Below, in pieces: positions 33,534 through 44,817 of a stretch of 64,000 nt of DNA. The notes beneath the pieces are model-generated. The model ran no database searches, was not told the origin of the DNA, and saw only the letters and a list, made by a program, of their open reading frames with translations. The position numbers were made by a program, and so were the translations under genes. Each line of letters begins with the position of its first letter. Position 1 is the stretch's first letter. Source of the stretch: Elephas maximus indicus (taxonomy: Eukaryota > Chordata > Mammalia > Proboscidea > Elephantidae); the NCBI RefSeq assembly GCF_024166365.1, contig NC_064824.1, positions 129,385,108-129,449,107 on the forward strand, read 5' to 3'.

Positions 33534-34190
33534 TTGTGGTGATTCCCCTGGAGCAAAGGAGAATGAAGAACATCAAAGATACAAGAAAAACATGAGCCCA
33601 AGAGACAGAAAGGCCCACATAAGCCAGAGACTCCATCAGTCTGAGATTAGAAGGAATAGATGGTACCCAGCTACCACCAATGACTGCTCTGATAGGGAAT
33701 ACAACAGAGGATCCCTGATGGAGCAGGAGAAAAGTGGGATGCAGACCTAAAATTCTAGTAAAAAGACCAGACTTAATGGTCTGACTGAGACTGGAGGGAT
33801 CCCAGAGGTCATGGCCACCAGATACTCTGTTAGCCCAAAACTAAAACCATTCTCAAAGCCAACTCTTCAGACAAAGATTAGACTGGACTAAAAAAAAAAA
33901 AAACTATAAGACATAAAATGATAGTGGTGAGGAGTGTGCTTCTTAGCTCAAGTAGACACATGAGACCATGTGGGCAGTCCCTGTCTGGACCCAAGATGAG
34001 AAGGCAGAGGAGGACAGAATCTGGTTGAATGGACGCAAGAAATACAGGGTAGAGAGAAGAAATGTGCTGTCATATTGTGGTGAGAGCAACTAGGGTCACA
34101 TAAAATGCATATTTAAGTTTTTGTATGAGAAACTGGCTTGAATTGTAAACTTTCACTTAAAGCACAATAAAAAAAAAATTGACCAACTCA
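33534..34190 (+). mobile_element. L1 3' UTR (paenungulate type)
   Basis: Sense L1 3' end with CTACCACCAATGACTGCTCT, ending in GCACAATAAAAAAAAA. Homologous to the complement of 19876-20705. Confidence 0.8.
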
Positions 34191-34349
34191 TCAAAAAAAA
34201 TTATGGTGATTCCTTATCTATATTTCAAAAACTTATCTTTCCCTTGCCTCAACAACTCTTCTCTTCACCTTTTGATATCTTACTGTCATCTTTGATTTTT
34301 TTCCTAACATGCTATTTACTTTTTCTTCCAGGTCTTGGGATCTTAAAAT

Positions 34350-34480
34350 ACTTAAGCTGGAAGAGACCATGAAATAATTTCATGTGATTCCCTCACCTTC
34401 CAGTGGAGACAATTATGTTTCAGACTGGCTTACTCAATGTGACAGAGCTAGGAGTGGAGCTGAAAATCACGTTTTGTGCA
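34350..34480 (-). repeat. MIR/L2-like relic
   Basis: AGCTGGAAGAGACCAT then TGTGACAGAGCTAGGAGTG. Old and diverged, class uncertain. Confidence 0.35.
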
Positions 34481-35008
34481 CTTTTCAATTTTCTGTGCTT
34501 TCTTGCTCATTATAAGCCAGAAACATTAGAAAGAAAAACCTTTATTAGGTCCCACAATAGCTTTATGTAACAATTCCTACAATATCTTGTTAGACCCATT
34601 TCTCCCCACTTCCTGATAGCTTGTTCCTTTATAGCTTTTATTATATTCATCCAATCAATTAATTTTAAGTCTCTGGATTTTATTTAATGAAATAAATTGA
34701 ATTTTGTTGGACTGTCTGTTCTTTTGTACACGCAAAGAAATGTTTAAAAGTCACATTGGCAGTTCCACCCAAAGGGTCAATTTGCATTTTATTTTTTCTT
34801 TTTAAATCTTTTGTGCTTTGGTTAATATTTGGATGTATGGTCTAAAGTAGCTGTCAACAATTATTCACAACTGAGCCCCAGGCACTTGAATATTGGCAAA
34901 ATAAAATGGATAAAACAACAAGCTAAATTGAAGACTGAGAAATTTTTTTAAAACAAATTTTTGTTTTTTACGGAAATACATACTGAAGTAACAACAACAA
35001 CAAAAAAA
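34481..35008. other. intergenic, no feature seen
   Basis: AT-rich. Nothing recognised. Confidence 0.4.
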
Positions 35009-35282
35009 AAACCCGTTGCCGCCGAGTAAATTCCAACTCATAAAACCAAAAATCAAACCTGTTGCCGTCGAGTTGATTCCACCTCATAGTAGCGACCCTT
35101 TAGGACAGAGTAGAACTGCCCCGTAATTTCCAGGGAACTCCACATGGATTCGAACTGCCAACCTTTATGGTTAGCAGCCATAGCACTTAACTACTATACC
35201 GCCAGGGCTTCCTTCCTGGTGGAAATGAACTGCTGACCTTTTGGTTAGCAGTGGTACCTCTTAACCACTACGCCGCCAGGGG
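35009..35282 (-). mobile_element. AfroSINE interrupted by a second antisense AfroSINE
   Basis: Outer fragments at 35009-35042 and 35214-35282 are ends of one antisense SINE. Between them, 35043-35212 is a complete antisense short form (GTTGCCGTCGAGTTGATTCC to CGCCAGGGCTTCC). Confidence 0.8.
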
Positions 35283-35315
35283 CAACTTATTTGCAATTTA
35301 TGTTCAAATGATTCA

Positions 35316-35847
35316 TTATTGGGGCAAAGTTGCTGCAAAAGACCTCTTTAAAGTGTTAAAAGGCAAAGATATCACCTTGAAGACTAAGCTGAGCCTGACC
35401 CAAGCCATGGTGTTTTCAATCACCTCATATGCACGTGAAAGCTGGACAATGAATAAGGAAGACGGAGGAAGATTTGATGCCTTTGAATTATGGTGCTGGC
35501 AAAGAAAATTAAGTATATCACGGACTGCCAAAAGAACAAAGAAATCTGCCTTGGAAGAAGTACAGCCAGAATGCTCTTAGAAGCAAGGACGGTGAGACTA
35601 TGTCTCACATACTTTGGACATGTTATCAGGAGGGATTAGTCCCTGGAGAAGGATATCATGCTTAGTAAAGTAGAGGGTCAGTGAAAAAAGAGCTAGACCC
35701 TCAGATGGATTGACACAGTGGCTGCAACAATGGGCTCAGGATAATGATTGTTACAATGATGGCGCAGGACCGGGGCAGTGTTTCGTTCTGTTGTACATAG
35801 GGGTCGCTATGTGTCTGAACCGACTTGATGGCACCTAACAACAACAT
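35316..35847 (+). mobile_element. RTE LINE, 5'-truncated
   Basis: Sense copy ending CACCTAACAACAACA. Translates in part to SYARESWTMNKED, a C-terminal RTE region, with frameshifts. Confidence 0.9.
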
Positions 35848-35890
35848 ACACACACACACATATGTATATAGATATACACATATGTCCACA
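35844..35890. repeat. AC/AT microsatellite at RTE tail
   Basis: (CA)n grading into TATG/TATA repeats directly after the RTE tail, probably seeded by it. Confidence 0.8.
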
Positions 35891-35892
35891 TA

Positions 35893-36105
35893 TATATTGT
35901 TGTTGGTGTGTGTTATTGAGTCAATTCTGGTTCGTAGAAACCCTATAGGACAGAATAGTACTGCCCCATAAGGTTTCCTAGGCTGTAGATCTTTATGGGG
36001 AGCTGATCACCAGGGCTTTATCTCCCCTACAGTTGCTGGTGGGTTCGAACCTCTGACCTTTTGATTAGCAGCCAAGGGCTTAACTGTTGCACCACCGGGG
36101 CTCTT
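35893..36105 (-). mobile_element. AfroSINE, long form
   Basis: Antisense, with CTGTAGATCTTTATGGGGAG retained (long-form segment) and ending CACCACCGGGGCTC. Confidence 0.85.
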
Positions 36106-36692
36106 AGCATACACATATATGAATGGAGAGAGAACATGATAAATGTTTAGAGGATCTTGTGATGAGTAAACAGGGATTCTCTGTACTATTTTTGCAACAT
36201 TTCTGTAAGTCTGCAGTTATTTAAAAATAAATTTAAAAATTGGCAGCATGAAAAACTTGTATGATCTGGCATTCACTTAAAGACTGACATCTTTATAACT
36301 TAAGAAAAATAAACAGTGTATTATGCAAAAATCTCTTTTCACATATATTTAACATTTCCAGATAAATGACAACCAAACCCTTTATACAGTTAACGTTCAA
36401 TTAACAAACTCCCTGGGAAGGAAATGCTTTTATGGGAAGTTAGTTGTTTTAAATTAAAACAGGAAAAAAATGTAAATTATGTGAAGTGATGCTACCTGTG
36501 ATTATAGGTTCATGTCAAAAATTTCCCCCACCTCCTGCCCCTCCACGTGGCTTCCATTTTTCCTGGCCCTATTGTAGTAAATTGGGAAGATCCTTGGCAA
36601 TAACTCTGCAAATTCTTCAACTGTGTCTTTTGTCTTAAGCTCCTTCCACTCAAGGTCCTGCGGCCTCCACTTCCCCTAAATCATCACCCTGG
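36106..36692. other. intergenic, no feature seen
   Basis: Nothing recognised. Confidence 0.4.
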
Positions 36693-37035
36693 GTTACCAC
36701 TTACTGGTGGATTGGTTGACCTAGGGATAGATTAACCAATAAGCAAGGTACGCAAAGACTTACTTGTGTTTACTTACTAATCTGTAGTGTAAAATTTCAC
36801 AAGGGTTTCACCATATCTTTGATGTCGTGAAAAACAGGTAAAATCATGCAAGCAAGTAAGCAAGTACAAGTAAGCCTGCGCTTACCTTGCTTATTGGGTA
36901 ATCTGTCCCTGGGTTGATCCATTGTCCTTTAACTGAATTTTCTTCTCATTTAAGTGCTCCGTCAATGGCCCTACATTTTAAATATGGTATGTCTAACTGT
37001 GGACAGAAAAGCCTTTTTGAAGGGATTTTAATTAT
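36693..37035 (+). repeat. unassigned dispersed repeat, copy B, split by MITE
   Basis: Homologous to 31210-31350. The hAT-like element lies between 36721 and 36912, flanked by the duplicated GGTTGACC / GGTTGATC. Confidence 0.75.
36722..36911. mobile_element. hAT-like miniature inverted-repeat element
   Basis: 190 bp, palindromic: the left end TAGGGATAGATTAACCAATA matches the complement of the right end (CAGGGACAGATTACCCAATA). The 8-bp duplications are GGTTGACC (36714-36721) and GGTTGATC (36912-36919). A paralogous site without the insertion survives at 31230-31237. No coding capacity. Confidence 0.85.
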
Positions 37036-37964
37036 TAGCAAGCAGGTAGCAGAGACATAGCTGTGCGTATGCAGGTGTGAATGTGCTTTCAATTGCCCCA
37101 AGGTCCTAAAGTCAAGTACAGACCACAGGCACATCAGAAAGCTAGGCCACAATGCCAGAGTCATCTACTACTGTTACCAGTGCAGCCATATGGCCCATAT
37201 TTTGATGCAAGTCCATTTGTGAGCTTTTTTTTTTTCCTAGAAAAATCTCATAGCTCTTCCTATTCCAAGAATTCATGATCTAAATTAGTTTTGCATAGGG
37301 CACATATCCAGTGCTCATGATACATTCTGCCAGGTTTGAGTTGATGTGGCTTAGGGAGGCTCCTACCAGGTCTCAAAAGGCACATAGAAAATGGGATTTG
37401 GCAGGTTACCAGTTAAATTATTCATTGTAGTCATGAACACATCAGTATGTGAGTTAATACAAAAACACAAGTGGCAGTTGCAGATGTTAAAAAAAAAATG
37501 CTTGCAAAGGAATGATTATTAAAAATAAACTGCTTATTTAGGATTTACTATTTGAAAGAAACAGACATTCACAAACAACATTTTACTATTATCCTTTAAG
37601 CATGAGAACAATGGGACATCTGTAAACCCAATTTAATTTTTAGATGATAATCATGAGCAAAAACAAGATTAAGTACCATTTATCCCAAACACTCAATAGA
37701 AAAATACATTATAAAAAAAATTGTAGGTAATTGAAAGAAATATAATTATTCAAAATGATTCTGAAATGGAGAGTGAACGGCTGTTATTTTCATTTTTTAC
37801 AGTTCAGAAAATTAATGAAACAAAATCTTTATGTAAACACACTCATAAATAAAAACAAAATTACCTTTTATATGGATAATGTATTTCAATGACACACGTG
37901 TTAGACATTTAATATTTAGAAGTAGAAATAATGTATTAGAATGTTTAAACCATGAATCCTCCTG
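37036..37964. other. intergenic, no feature seen
   Basis: AT-rich unique sequence. Confidence 0.4.
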
Positions 37965-38145
37965 CCCACTAGTTGTATGAACTTTGGCAAGTTACTTAGA
38001 TTCACTGACCCTTTGTTTCTTCCTGCATAAAATGGAAATTATAACACCTACCTCATAAGGTTGTTGTATGAATTAAATTAGATCATGTATGTAATCTGCC
38101 TGGCAAATAGTAGACACTCAACAAATGGTACTTAATAGTAGTTAT
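37965..38145 (+). repeat. MIR SINE relic
   Basis: Sense: TTGGCAAGTTACTTAGATTC, ATAAAATGGAAATTATAACA, CACTCAACAAATGGT. Confidence 0.8.
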
Positions 38146-38156
38146 AATAAAAATTA

Positions 38157-38225
38157 ACATGTATTGAGTGTTTTCTGTGCACCAGGAACTCTGACAAGTT
38201 CTCTAAATGCATTGCCTTATTTAGC
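38157..38225 (-). repeat. MIR SINE fragment
   Basis: Antisense: TATTGAGTGTTTTCTGTGCA and CCAGGAACTCTG. Confidence 0.55.
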
Positions 38226-38559
38226 TAGTAGAAGTCATGGTGGTGGCAACAGTGGTATCTTACAGGATGTCAGATTGAGGAGAAGACATTTTTAAAATTT
38301 ACTAAAGTAGTATTGAGTTTTAAGAAATGAAAATCTTTACATAAGACTCTTAGTAGAAGAGGGATAAAGGCTGTGTTAAAATACAGGACATTCTGAGATG
38401 GTCAAGCTAACACCCTTCCCTACCCTAGCTGCTTTGCGGGGACTAAGCCTCCAGCACTCCCACTGTGAAGCACTGCAGGGATGTCTGGGAAAGAGAGGAA
38501 TCAAGATCTTTCCCTCTTGCTTCCTCACCAAATATAAGTATAAAACACATTCATTTATG

Positions 38560-38770
38560 AATATAAAACAAAGCTGTATACTCATTCATTCAGTAATTCC
38601 TTACTAAGTACCTACTATGTATCATACATAGCAGGGAACGAAAGAGACATAGGTCCCTACACTGATGGAACTTTATAGAGTAGGGGGAAAGGAATACATA
38701 AACATAAAAATTAATGTGTAATTATAAATCCAAATAAGAAGGGGTATAAAGGAAATACAAAGGATGCCGT
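38560..38770 (+). repeat. ancient LINE 3' UTR-type fragment
   Basis: TTACTAAGTACCTACTATGT and ACACTGATGGAACTTTATAG match the first part of the old family that continues at 40350-42285. Confidence 0.5.
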
Positions 38771-39350
38771 GAAGAATTATAATGGGGGATCACGGTGGCA
38801 TCACTAAGGTTGGTGTCACCTAGTGCAGTAATTCATGGTGTCGCCCACCCCCTATGGATCTCCTCCAGTACCAGACCATACAGAATCCTTAGTAATGTTT
38901 TTGGTGCTAATGTTACTCCTAAATCGTGATTCCCATATATCATTCCTTCTTTTCCATAAATTACTATTCATTCTCAAAAAAATTATTGATATAGGTTCAC
39001 AAATACTAATTACCACAGTATTGTCACTAAAACACCAGAAAATTGGACAAAACCAGTATAAAAACACTGGCAGCAAGGAAAGCAATGGTGTGTTTTTGCT
39101 TGCAGGAGGCTTGTAGCACGTGCACACGAAACCACGTGATCTGAAGAGTGATTGTGATTTAGAAAATAATACTGGAAGGACTCACAAGGACACATCAACT
39201 GAGGTATAAAGACAATAACTAGGATAACCTTGGAAAGTATCTTTTCACTTAAGCCAATCTAACAGAACAGAAAAGACTTCCCACTCTTATCTTTTTCTAT
39301 TAGCATTTAGTGAATAGAAAATTTGTTGGACCCTCCTGACTGTCGTTACT
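38771..39350. other. unassigned, possibly old repeat
   Basis: 38785-38865 (GGTGGCATCACTAAGGTTGG, GTGTCGCCCACC) looks like part of a repetitive family I cannot name. The remainder shows nothing. Confidence 0.3.
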
Positions 39351-39486
39351 GAAACCTGTACCAGTGAATGTTAAGAAAGACAATTCAAAATGTAGGATCA
39401 CAGGTTCTAGCAAGTCTATGAAAAGGTGAAGCTTTCAATGGTTTTGCCCATTTGTAATGTTAATATATACTGATAAGTCTGTAGCG

Positions 39487-39702
39487 TTCCTTGGACTTGG
39501 GCACCCATGGCTGTGGCATCATGCTTGTCCGTTTTCCCATTTTTGCTTATTCTGGAGTTTCCTTGGACTTGGGCAGATGTGGCTGTGGCAGCATGCTTGT
39601 CCGTTTTCCCATCCTTGTCTATTCTGTAGTTTCCTTGGATTCGGGCAGACATTAGCTCTGGCAGCACGCTTGTCCACTTCCCACTTTTGCCTTTTTGAAC
39701 AT
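39487..39702 (+). repeat. three 72-bp tandem repeats, possible LTR enhancer
   Basis: Units start at 39487, 39559 and 39631 (TTCCTTGGAYTYGGGCA...), exactly 72 bp apart. AATAAA follows at 39708-39713, then a TTTGCTTTACTAAACTTTG stretch as in a retroviral R/U5. I infer an old LTR in sense orientation ending near 39758. Confidence 0.6.
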
Positions 39703-39821
39703 ATGCTGAATAAAACTTTCTTTTTGCTTTACTAAACTTTGTGATTTTTTTCCCTACAACAATTGTAATTGGGTAATAATGACAGCTCTGACTGGAGCGC
39801 ATTAGAAGGTTCAAAAAAAGT

Positions 39822-40300
39822 TGTTGCTGTCGTTAGATGCCGACAAGTGGGTCCTGAATGATATCAACTGTATGCACAACAGAACGAAACACTGCTCGGT
39901 CCTGCGCCATCCCCACAATTGCTACTATGCTTGAGCCCATTGTTGCAGCCACTTTGTCAATCCATTTCATTGAGGGCCTTCCTCTTTTTCACTGACCTCT
40001 TATTTTACCAAGCATGGTGTCCTTCTCCAGGGACTGATCCCTCCAAAGTATGTGAGACTTGGTCTCGCCATTCTTGCTCCTAAGGAGCATTCTGGTTATA
40101 CTTCTTTAAAGACAAATTTGTTCATTGTTTTGGCAGTCCATGGTATATTCAACATTCTTCACCAACACCACAATTCAAGGGCGTCAGTTCTTCTTCGGTC
40201 TTCCTTATTCATTGTCCAACTTTCACATGCATATGATGTGATTGAAACACCTTGGCTTGGGTCAGGTGCACCTTAGTCCTCAAGATGACATCTTTGCATA
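39822..40300 (-). mobile_element. RTE LINE 3' fragment
   Basis: Antisense, from TTGCTGTCGTTAGATGCCGA to CTCAAGATGACATCTTTGC. Coding decayed, with a small deletion after GGGACTGATCCCTCC. Confidence 0.9.
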
Positions 40301-40776
40301 GAGTTTTAGCTTTGTGGGTATACTAATACATGAATATGAAGTGGGCAAAAGCTTGCATGAAGGCCTGAGGCTGAAAGGGATTAGCATATCCCAATTACGA
40401 AATTCTTCCGGAGCACAGTGAGCAATAGCCAGAGATGTTTTGGGTTCAAATCATGTATAGGTCCTGGAGATCAAGTTAAAAAAAAAACAAAAATTTGGTC
40501 TCAATAGCAATGGGAAGCCATCGATGGGTTTTGAGTATGAGAGTGACTTGATCAGATCTGTGTTTTGGAACTATCACTTTGACAGCAGTGGGATGAGTGA
40601 ATTAAAGGGGGAAAAGTGAGTACTCAAAAAATAATTAGATTATTGCAATCATCCAAAGAGATGGTGGTTGCCTGGATTAGGGTCGTGACATTAAAATGGA
40701 GTGGTCATCTTTGTCAGATGCTGCTAAGGGGTTAAGTAAAAAGAGTTTTGAAAAGAGCCCCTAGATTTAGCAACAT

Positions 40777-41702
40777 GTTGTTGTTGTTGTTATGTGCCGT
40801 TGAGTCTGTTCCGACTCATAGCGACCCTGTGCACAACAGAACGAAACACTGCCCAGTTCTGCACCATCCTTACAATCGTTGTTATGCTTGAGCTCATTGT
40901 TGCAGCCACTGTGTCAATCCTCCTCGTTGAGGGTCTTCCTCTTTTCCGCTGACCCTGTACTCTGCCAAGCATGATGTCCTTCTCCAGGGACTGATCCCTC
41001 CTGACAACATGTCCAAAGTATGTAAGATGCAGTATCGCCATCCTTGCCTCTAAGGAGCATTCTGGCCACACTTCCTCCAAGACAGATGTGTTCGTTCTTT
41101 TGGCAGTCCGTGGTATATTCAATGTTCTTCGCCAACACCACAATTCAAAGGTGTCAATTCTTCTTCGGTCTTCCTTATTCATTGTCGAGCTTTCACATGC
41201 ATATGATGTGATTGAAAATACCATGGCTTGGGTCAGGCGCACCTTAGTCTTCAGGGTGACGTCTTTGCTCTTCGACACTTTGAAGGGGTCCTTTGCAGCA
41301 GATTTGCCCAATGCAATGCATCTTTTGATTTCTTGACTGCTGCTTCCATGGCTGTTGATTGTGGATCCAAGTAAAATGAAACCCTTGACAACTTCAATCT
41401 TTTCTCCATTTATCATGATGTTGCTCATTGGTCCAGTCGTGAGGATTTTTGTTTTCTTTATGTTGAGGTGTAATCCATACTGAAGGCTGTGGTCTTTGAT
41501 CTTCATTAGTAAGTGCTTCAAGTCCTCTTCACTTTCAGCAAGCAAGGTTGTGTCATCTGCATAACGCAGGTTGTTAATGAGTCTTCCTCCAATCCTGATG
41601 CCCCGTTCTTCTTCATATAGTCCAGCTTCTTATATTATTTGTTCAGTATACAGATTAAATAGGTATGGTGAAAGAATACAACCCTGACGCACACCTTTCC
41701 TG
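40777..41702 (-). mobile_element. young 5'-truncated RTE LINE with RT C-terminus
   Basis: 926 bp, antisense, with perfect 13-bp duplication GATTTAGCAACAT (40764-40776, 41703-41715). It keeps an open frame of about 250 codons on the minus strand. The RT catalytic YADD box is encoded at 41552-41563 just upstream of the largest ORF's first Met. The N-terminal endonuclease and most of RT are missing, so it cannot be autonomous. The 3' end is TTG/GTT-rich (CAACAACAAC on the sense strand). Confidence 0.95.
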
Positions 41703-41723
41703 GATTTAGCAACATAGTTACTT

Positions 41724-41879
41724 TAAACTCATTATTCTTCAGTTGATTCTGACTAATAGCAACCCTATAGGATAGAGTAGAACTGCCCCATAGGGTTTCC
41801 AAGGAGTGGCTTGGTGGATTCGAACTGTCAACCTTTTGTTTAGCAGCCGAGTTCTTAACCACTGCGATACCAGGACTCC
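41724..41879 (-). mobile_element. AfroSINE, short form
   Basis: Antisense. Likely imperfect duplication AGTTACTTTA / AGTTACCTTA. Confidence 0.9.
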
Positions 41880-41905
41880 ACAGTTACCTTAGCATAGCCT
41901 ATAGC

Positions 41906-42057
41906 CCGTTGCCGTCAAGTCGATTCCGACTCATAGTGACTCTATAGGACAGTGTAGGACTGCCCCATAGAGTTTCCAAGGAGCACCTGGTGGATTCGAA
42001 CTGTCACCCTTTTGGTTAGCAGTCAGAGCACTTAACCACTACACCACCAGGGTTTCC
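41906..42057 (-). mobile_element. AfroSINE, short form
   Basis: Antisense, only about 26 bp from the previous copy, and less diverged (GTTGCCGTCAAGTCGATTCC). Confidence 0.9.
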
Positions 42058-42415
42058 ATAGCTACCTTAGGAAAAGCAATTTTGATGTAGAGTTAGTAGG
42101 AAACAATTGGATAAAACGTCTGAGGAGTAAGAAGGAGGCGAAGAGATGGAAATGTTGAGTGTATACAAAGTTTTTGGGAAGTTGGATGAAGGTGGAGACA
42201 GGGTAGTCATTAGAAGGCAAGATGTAGTTGATGACCCAATTTTTAATATGATAGGGGCTTCAGTATTTTTAAACACTCGCAAGAGTTTGTCAAACGCTTA
42301 ACAAGAATGCTTAACTTTTTATTCTGTTAACAATACCTCTTTCTGAACTTACTAGAGTTAATCACAAAGTCAGACTGAATTTGGAACACACGGAAATATA
42401 CTTTCTTTTCATAGT

Positions 42416-42593
42416 CTGGAAACCCTGGTGGCATAGTGGTTAAGTGCTACGGCTGCTATCCAAAAGGTTGGCAGTTCGAATCCACCAGGTGCTCCTTGGA
42501 CACTCTCTGGGGCAGTTCTACTTTGTCCTGTAGGCTCGCTATGAGTCAGAGTTGACTTGACGGCAGTGGGTTTGGTTTTTTTTGTTTGTTTGT
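42416..42593 (+). mobile_element. AfroSINE, short form with TSD
   Basis: Sense. TTTTCATAGT at 42406-42415 and 42594-42603. 3' tail GTTTGTTTGTTTG. Confidence 0.95.
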
Positions 42594-42603
42594 TTTTCAT
42601 AGT

Positions 42604-43854
42604 TTTTTAGATATAATAAGAAATATTTTTGGAAAAAAAATGAAATATCTTTGTAACATTGTTGGTTGTCTCGATTTTGTGTGAGTTTTTAACCCCCGTC
42701 CTTTTTCAGAGAGCTTTTTTTTTTTTTTTTAAGTTTTAATCTTCATATCCAGAAAAAAGAATGAGAAAGATATTACTGTCTCATAAAACTCTGTGTGTAG
42801 AAGAACCAGTCTTGGAAAACCAGCAGAGTCAGGAGCTCTGAAAGCCTGGGCAGCAGGAACCACAGTAACTACCACCTCGTCATCACTAATTGCTCTTTTC
42901 AGCTAGCATTTCTACTGCTGAGATGACTCTGACCTCCAGCCGTCCGCAGATACTCCTAAAAGTCCAAGTACAAAGAGCTTCGACTGAGAGATTTGCCTGT
43001 TATGTTTCTACTCTCTGGTGATACCAGGGCAGGGAGACGGAGGATCTGGTTCATTCATCTTCCATCGGAGGTCGGGAACTACTCTTTAGGCAAAATATTA
43101 GACAATGCATGAGGAGAGAATGAGGTTGTATCAGCCTAAAGTCCCAATATTTGAGGTGAAATGATCTGTTTATGGTATGGTTGGAAATCAGGGAGTGGCT
43201 GATCCAGGGACAGGAGTTTAAGCATTAAATTGTAAGCAATAAAGCACCTGCAGAGTAAAACACAAATTATTTTACTGTTTTCATAGCTCTTCTCAGCTCC
43301 ATTAGATTAATTGAGAGTTGATTTGTGCAAATTGATATGCAATTATAATAATGTCCATAATCATGTCAGGATAATTAACCATGGCTGGTCTATTGCAAGT
43401 ACCTTAGTCCGATTTATGGTTTTGGTAATACCTTATTACTGCCAGGACTTTTCTCATGGGCTCTAGGCTGAGTGCAATCATGACAGATCCTTAATTTTAC
43501 ATGCTTCTTTTAAACCAATGAAAAACCATTTGAGTTCTGAAGCACACACTTTCATATAAAGACTCAAAGTAAGGATCATTATAGGAATTGCTAAGACAGC
43601 TCCATTAAGGATTCTCTCATCCCCCCAGCTCCAATCAGTACGTTCTTCCTTCAAATTCCCAAATTAATTTAACTATACCTCACTTAGAGCAGTTAGGTTT
43701 TTCTATCTGGTTTCATTAATACTTACATAGAGCTCTTGACTCCTTTACAAGACTAGAAGTTCCTAGAATATAGGTTCCACCTCTGATTGGTATGACCCCC
43801 TCATGAGAATAATGCCTTGAATATGGCAGACCTGCCATGCACATTCTTTCCTGT
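42604..43854. other. unique intergenic block
   Basis: 1.25 kb without recognised repeats. 43320-43470 is AT-rich with an octamer-like ATATGCAATTA and looks low in decay. Candidate conserved noncoding DNA only. Confidence 0.35.
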
Positions 43855-44296
43855 TATTTTTGTTAGGTGCCATTAAGTCAGCTGTGACTCGTAAAAATCC
43901 ACTGCTGTCGAGTTGATTCTGACTCATGCCAACCCTATATAGGACACAGTAGAACTGCCCCATAGGGTTTCCAAGGAGTGGCTGGCGGACTCAGGCTGCC
44001 GACCTTTTGGTTAGCAGCTGAGCTCTTAACCACTGTGCCCTCAGGGCTCTGATGACTCATAGTGACCCTATCTGTAACAGAAGGAAAACTTTGCCTGGTC
44101 TTGTGCCATCCTTACAACAGCAGGTGTGTTTGAGCTCACTGTCACAGCTATTGTGTCGATCCATCTCTTTGAGGTCTTCCTCTTTTTTTAGTGACCTTCT
44201 ACTTTACCAAGCATGATGTCATTCTCCAGGGGTTGGTCCCTCCCAGGAACATGTCCGAAGTAAGTGAGATGGAGTCTCACCTTCCTTGCTTTTGGT
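43855..44296 (-). mobile_element. RTE LINE 3' fragment split by a SINE
   Basis: Antisense pieces at 43855-43893 and 44053-44296 (TTGTTAGGTGCCATTAAGTC; CCAAGCATGATGTCATTCTC). Confidence 0.85.
43894..44052 (-). mobile_element. AfroSINE nested in RTE
   Basis: Antisense short form. Duplications TGACTCGTA (43885-43893) and TGACTCATA (44053-44061) are the RTE's own sequence. Confidence 0.9.
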
Positions 44297-44602
44297 GTTA
44301 TGTATAAGAAATTTTTGCCTAACCTCTTAAAAAAAAAAAAAAAGTTTTTTTTTTTTTTTTTTTTAAGGTCACAAGGGTTTTCTTCTGGAAATTTATAATT
44401 TTAGCTCTTACATTTAGGCCTGGATTGTTGATTGGCAGAACACAGAAATTAAAAAAAAAATAAAATAAAATATCTCCATCTTATATCCTGCGACTGTGCT
44501 AAATTTATTAATTCTAGTAGTTTTTGCATGTGTGTGTTCCTTAAAACTTTCTACATCATGAGGTCATCTGTTAATAGACAGCTTTACTTCTTCCTGTTCA
44601 GT

Positions 44603-44817
44603 ACAACCAACCAGTTGCCTTCAAGTGGAATCTGACTCATGGTGATCCCATGCGTGTGCATTAGAGTAGAACTGTGCTCCAGAGGGTTTTCGGTGGCCGA
44701 TTTTTTGGAAGAAGATCACCAGGCCTTTCTTCCAAGGTGCTTCCATGTCGACTAGAACCTCCAACCTTTTGGATGGTAGTTGAAGGAGCTGATAGTTTGT
44801 ACCACCCAGAAACTCCA
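44603..44817 (-). mobile_element. AfroSINE-related diverged variant
   Basis: Antisense: CAGTTGCCTTCAAGTGGAAT, AGTAGAACTGTGCTCCAGAG and CCTTTCTTCCAAGGTGC. Same variant group as 51195 and 60678. Confidence 0.75.

Larger units (their letters stand above)
40350..42285 (+). repeat. ancient LINE 3' UTR-type repeat broken by three insertions
   Basis: Pieces at 40350-40776, 41703-41723 and 42058-42285 read through in the old family (ATGGGAAGCCATCGATGG, GTCAGATGCTGCTAAGGG, CAAAGTTTTTGGGAAGTTGG). An RTE and two AfroSINEs interrupt it. Confidence 0.6.

Noticed and set aside
39416..39814. 132-codon minus ORF with 24-residue repeats
   Set aside because: The repeats simply reflect the 72-bp tandem array, which is divisible by three; no start context or homology.
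40790..41545. 251-codon ORF as a host gene
   Set aside because: It is the C-terminal part of an RTE reverse transcriptase in a 5'-truncated insertion with target duplications.
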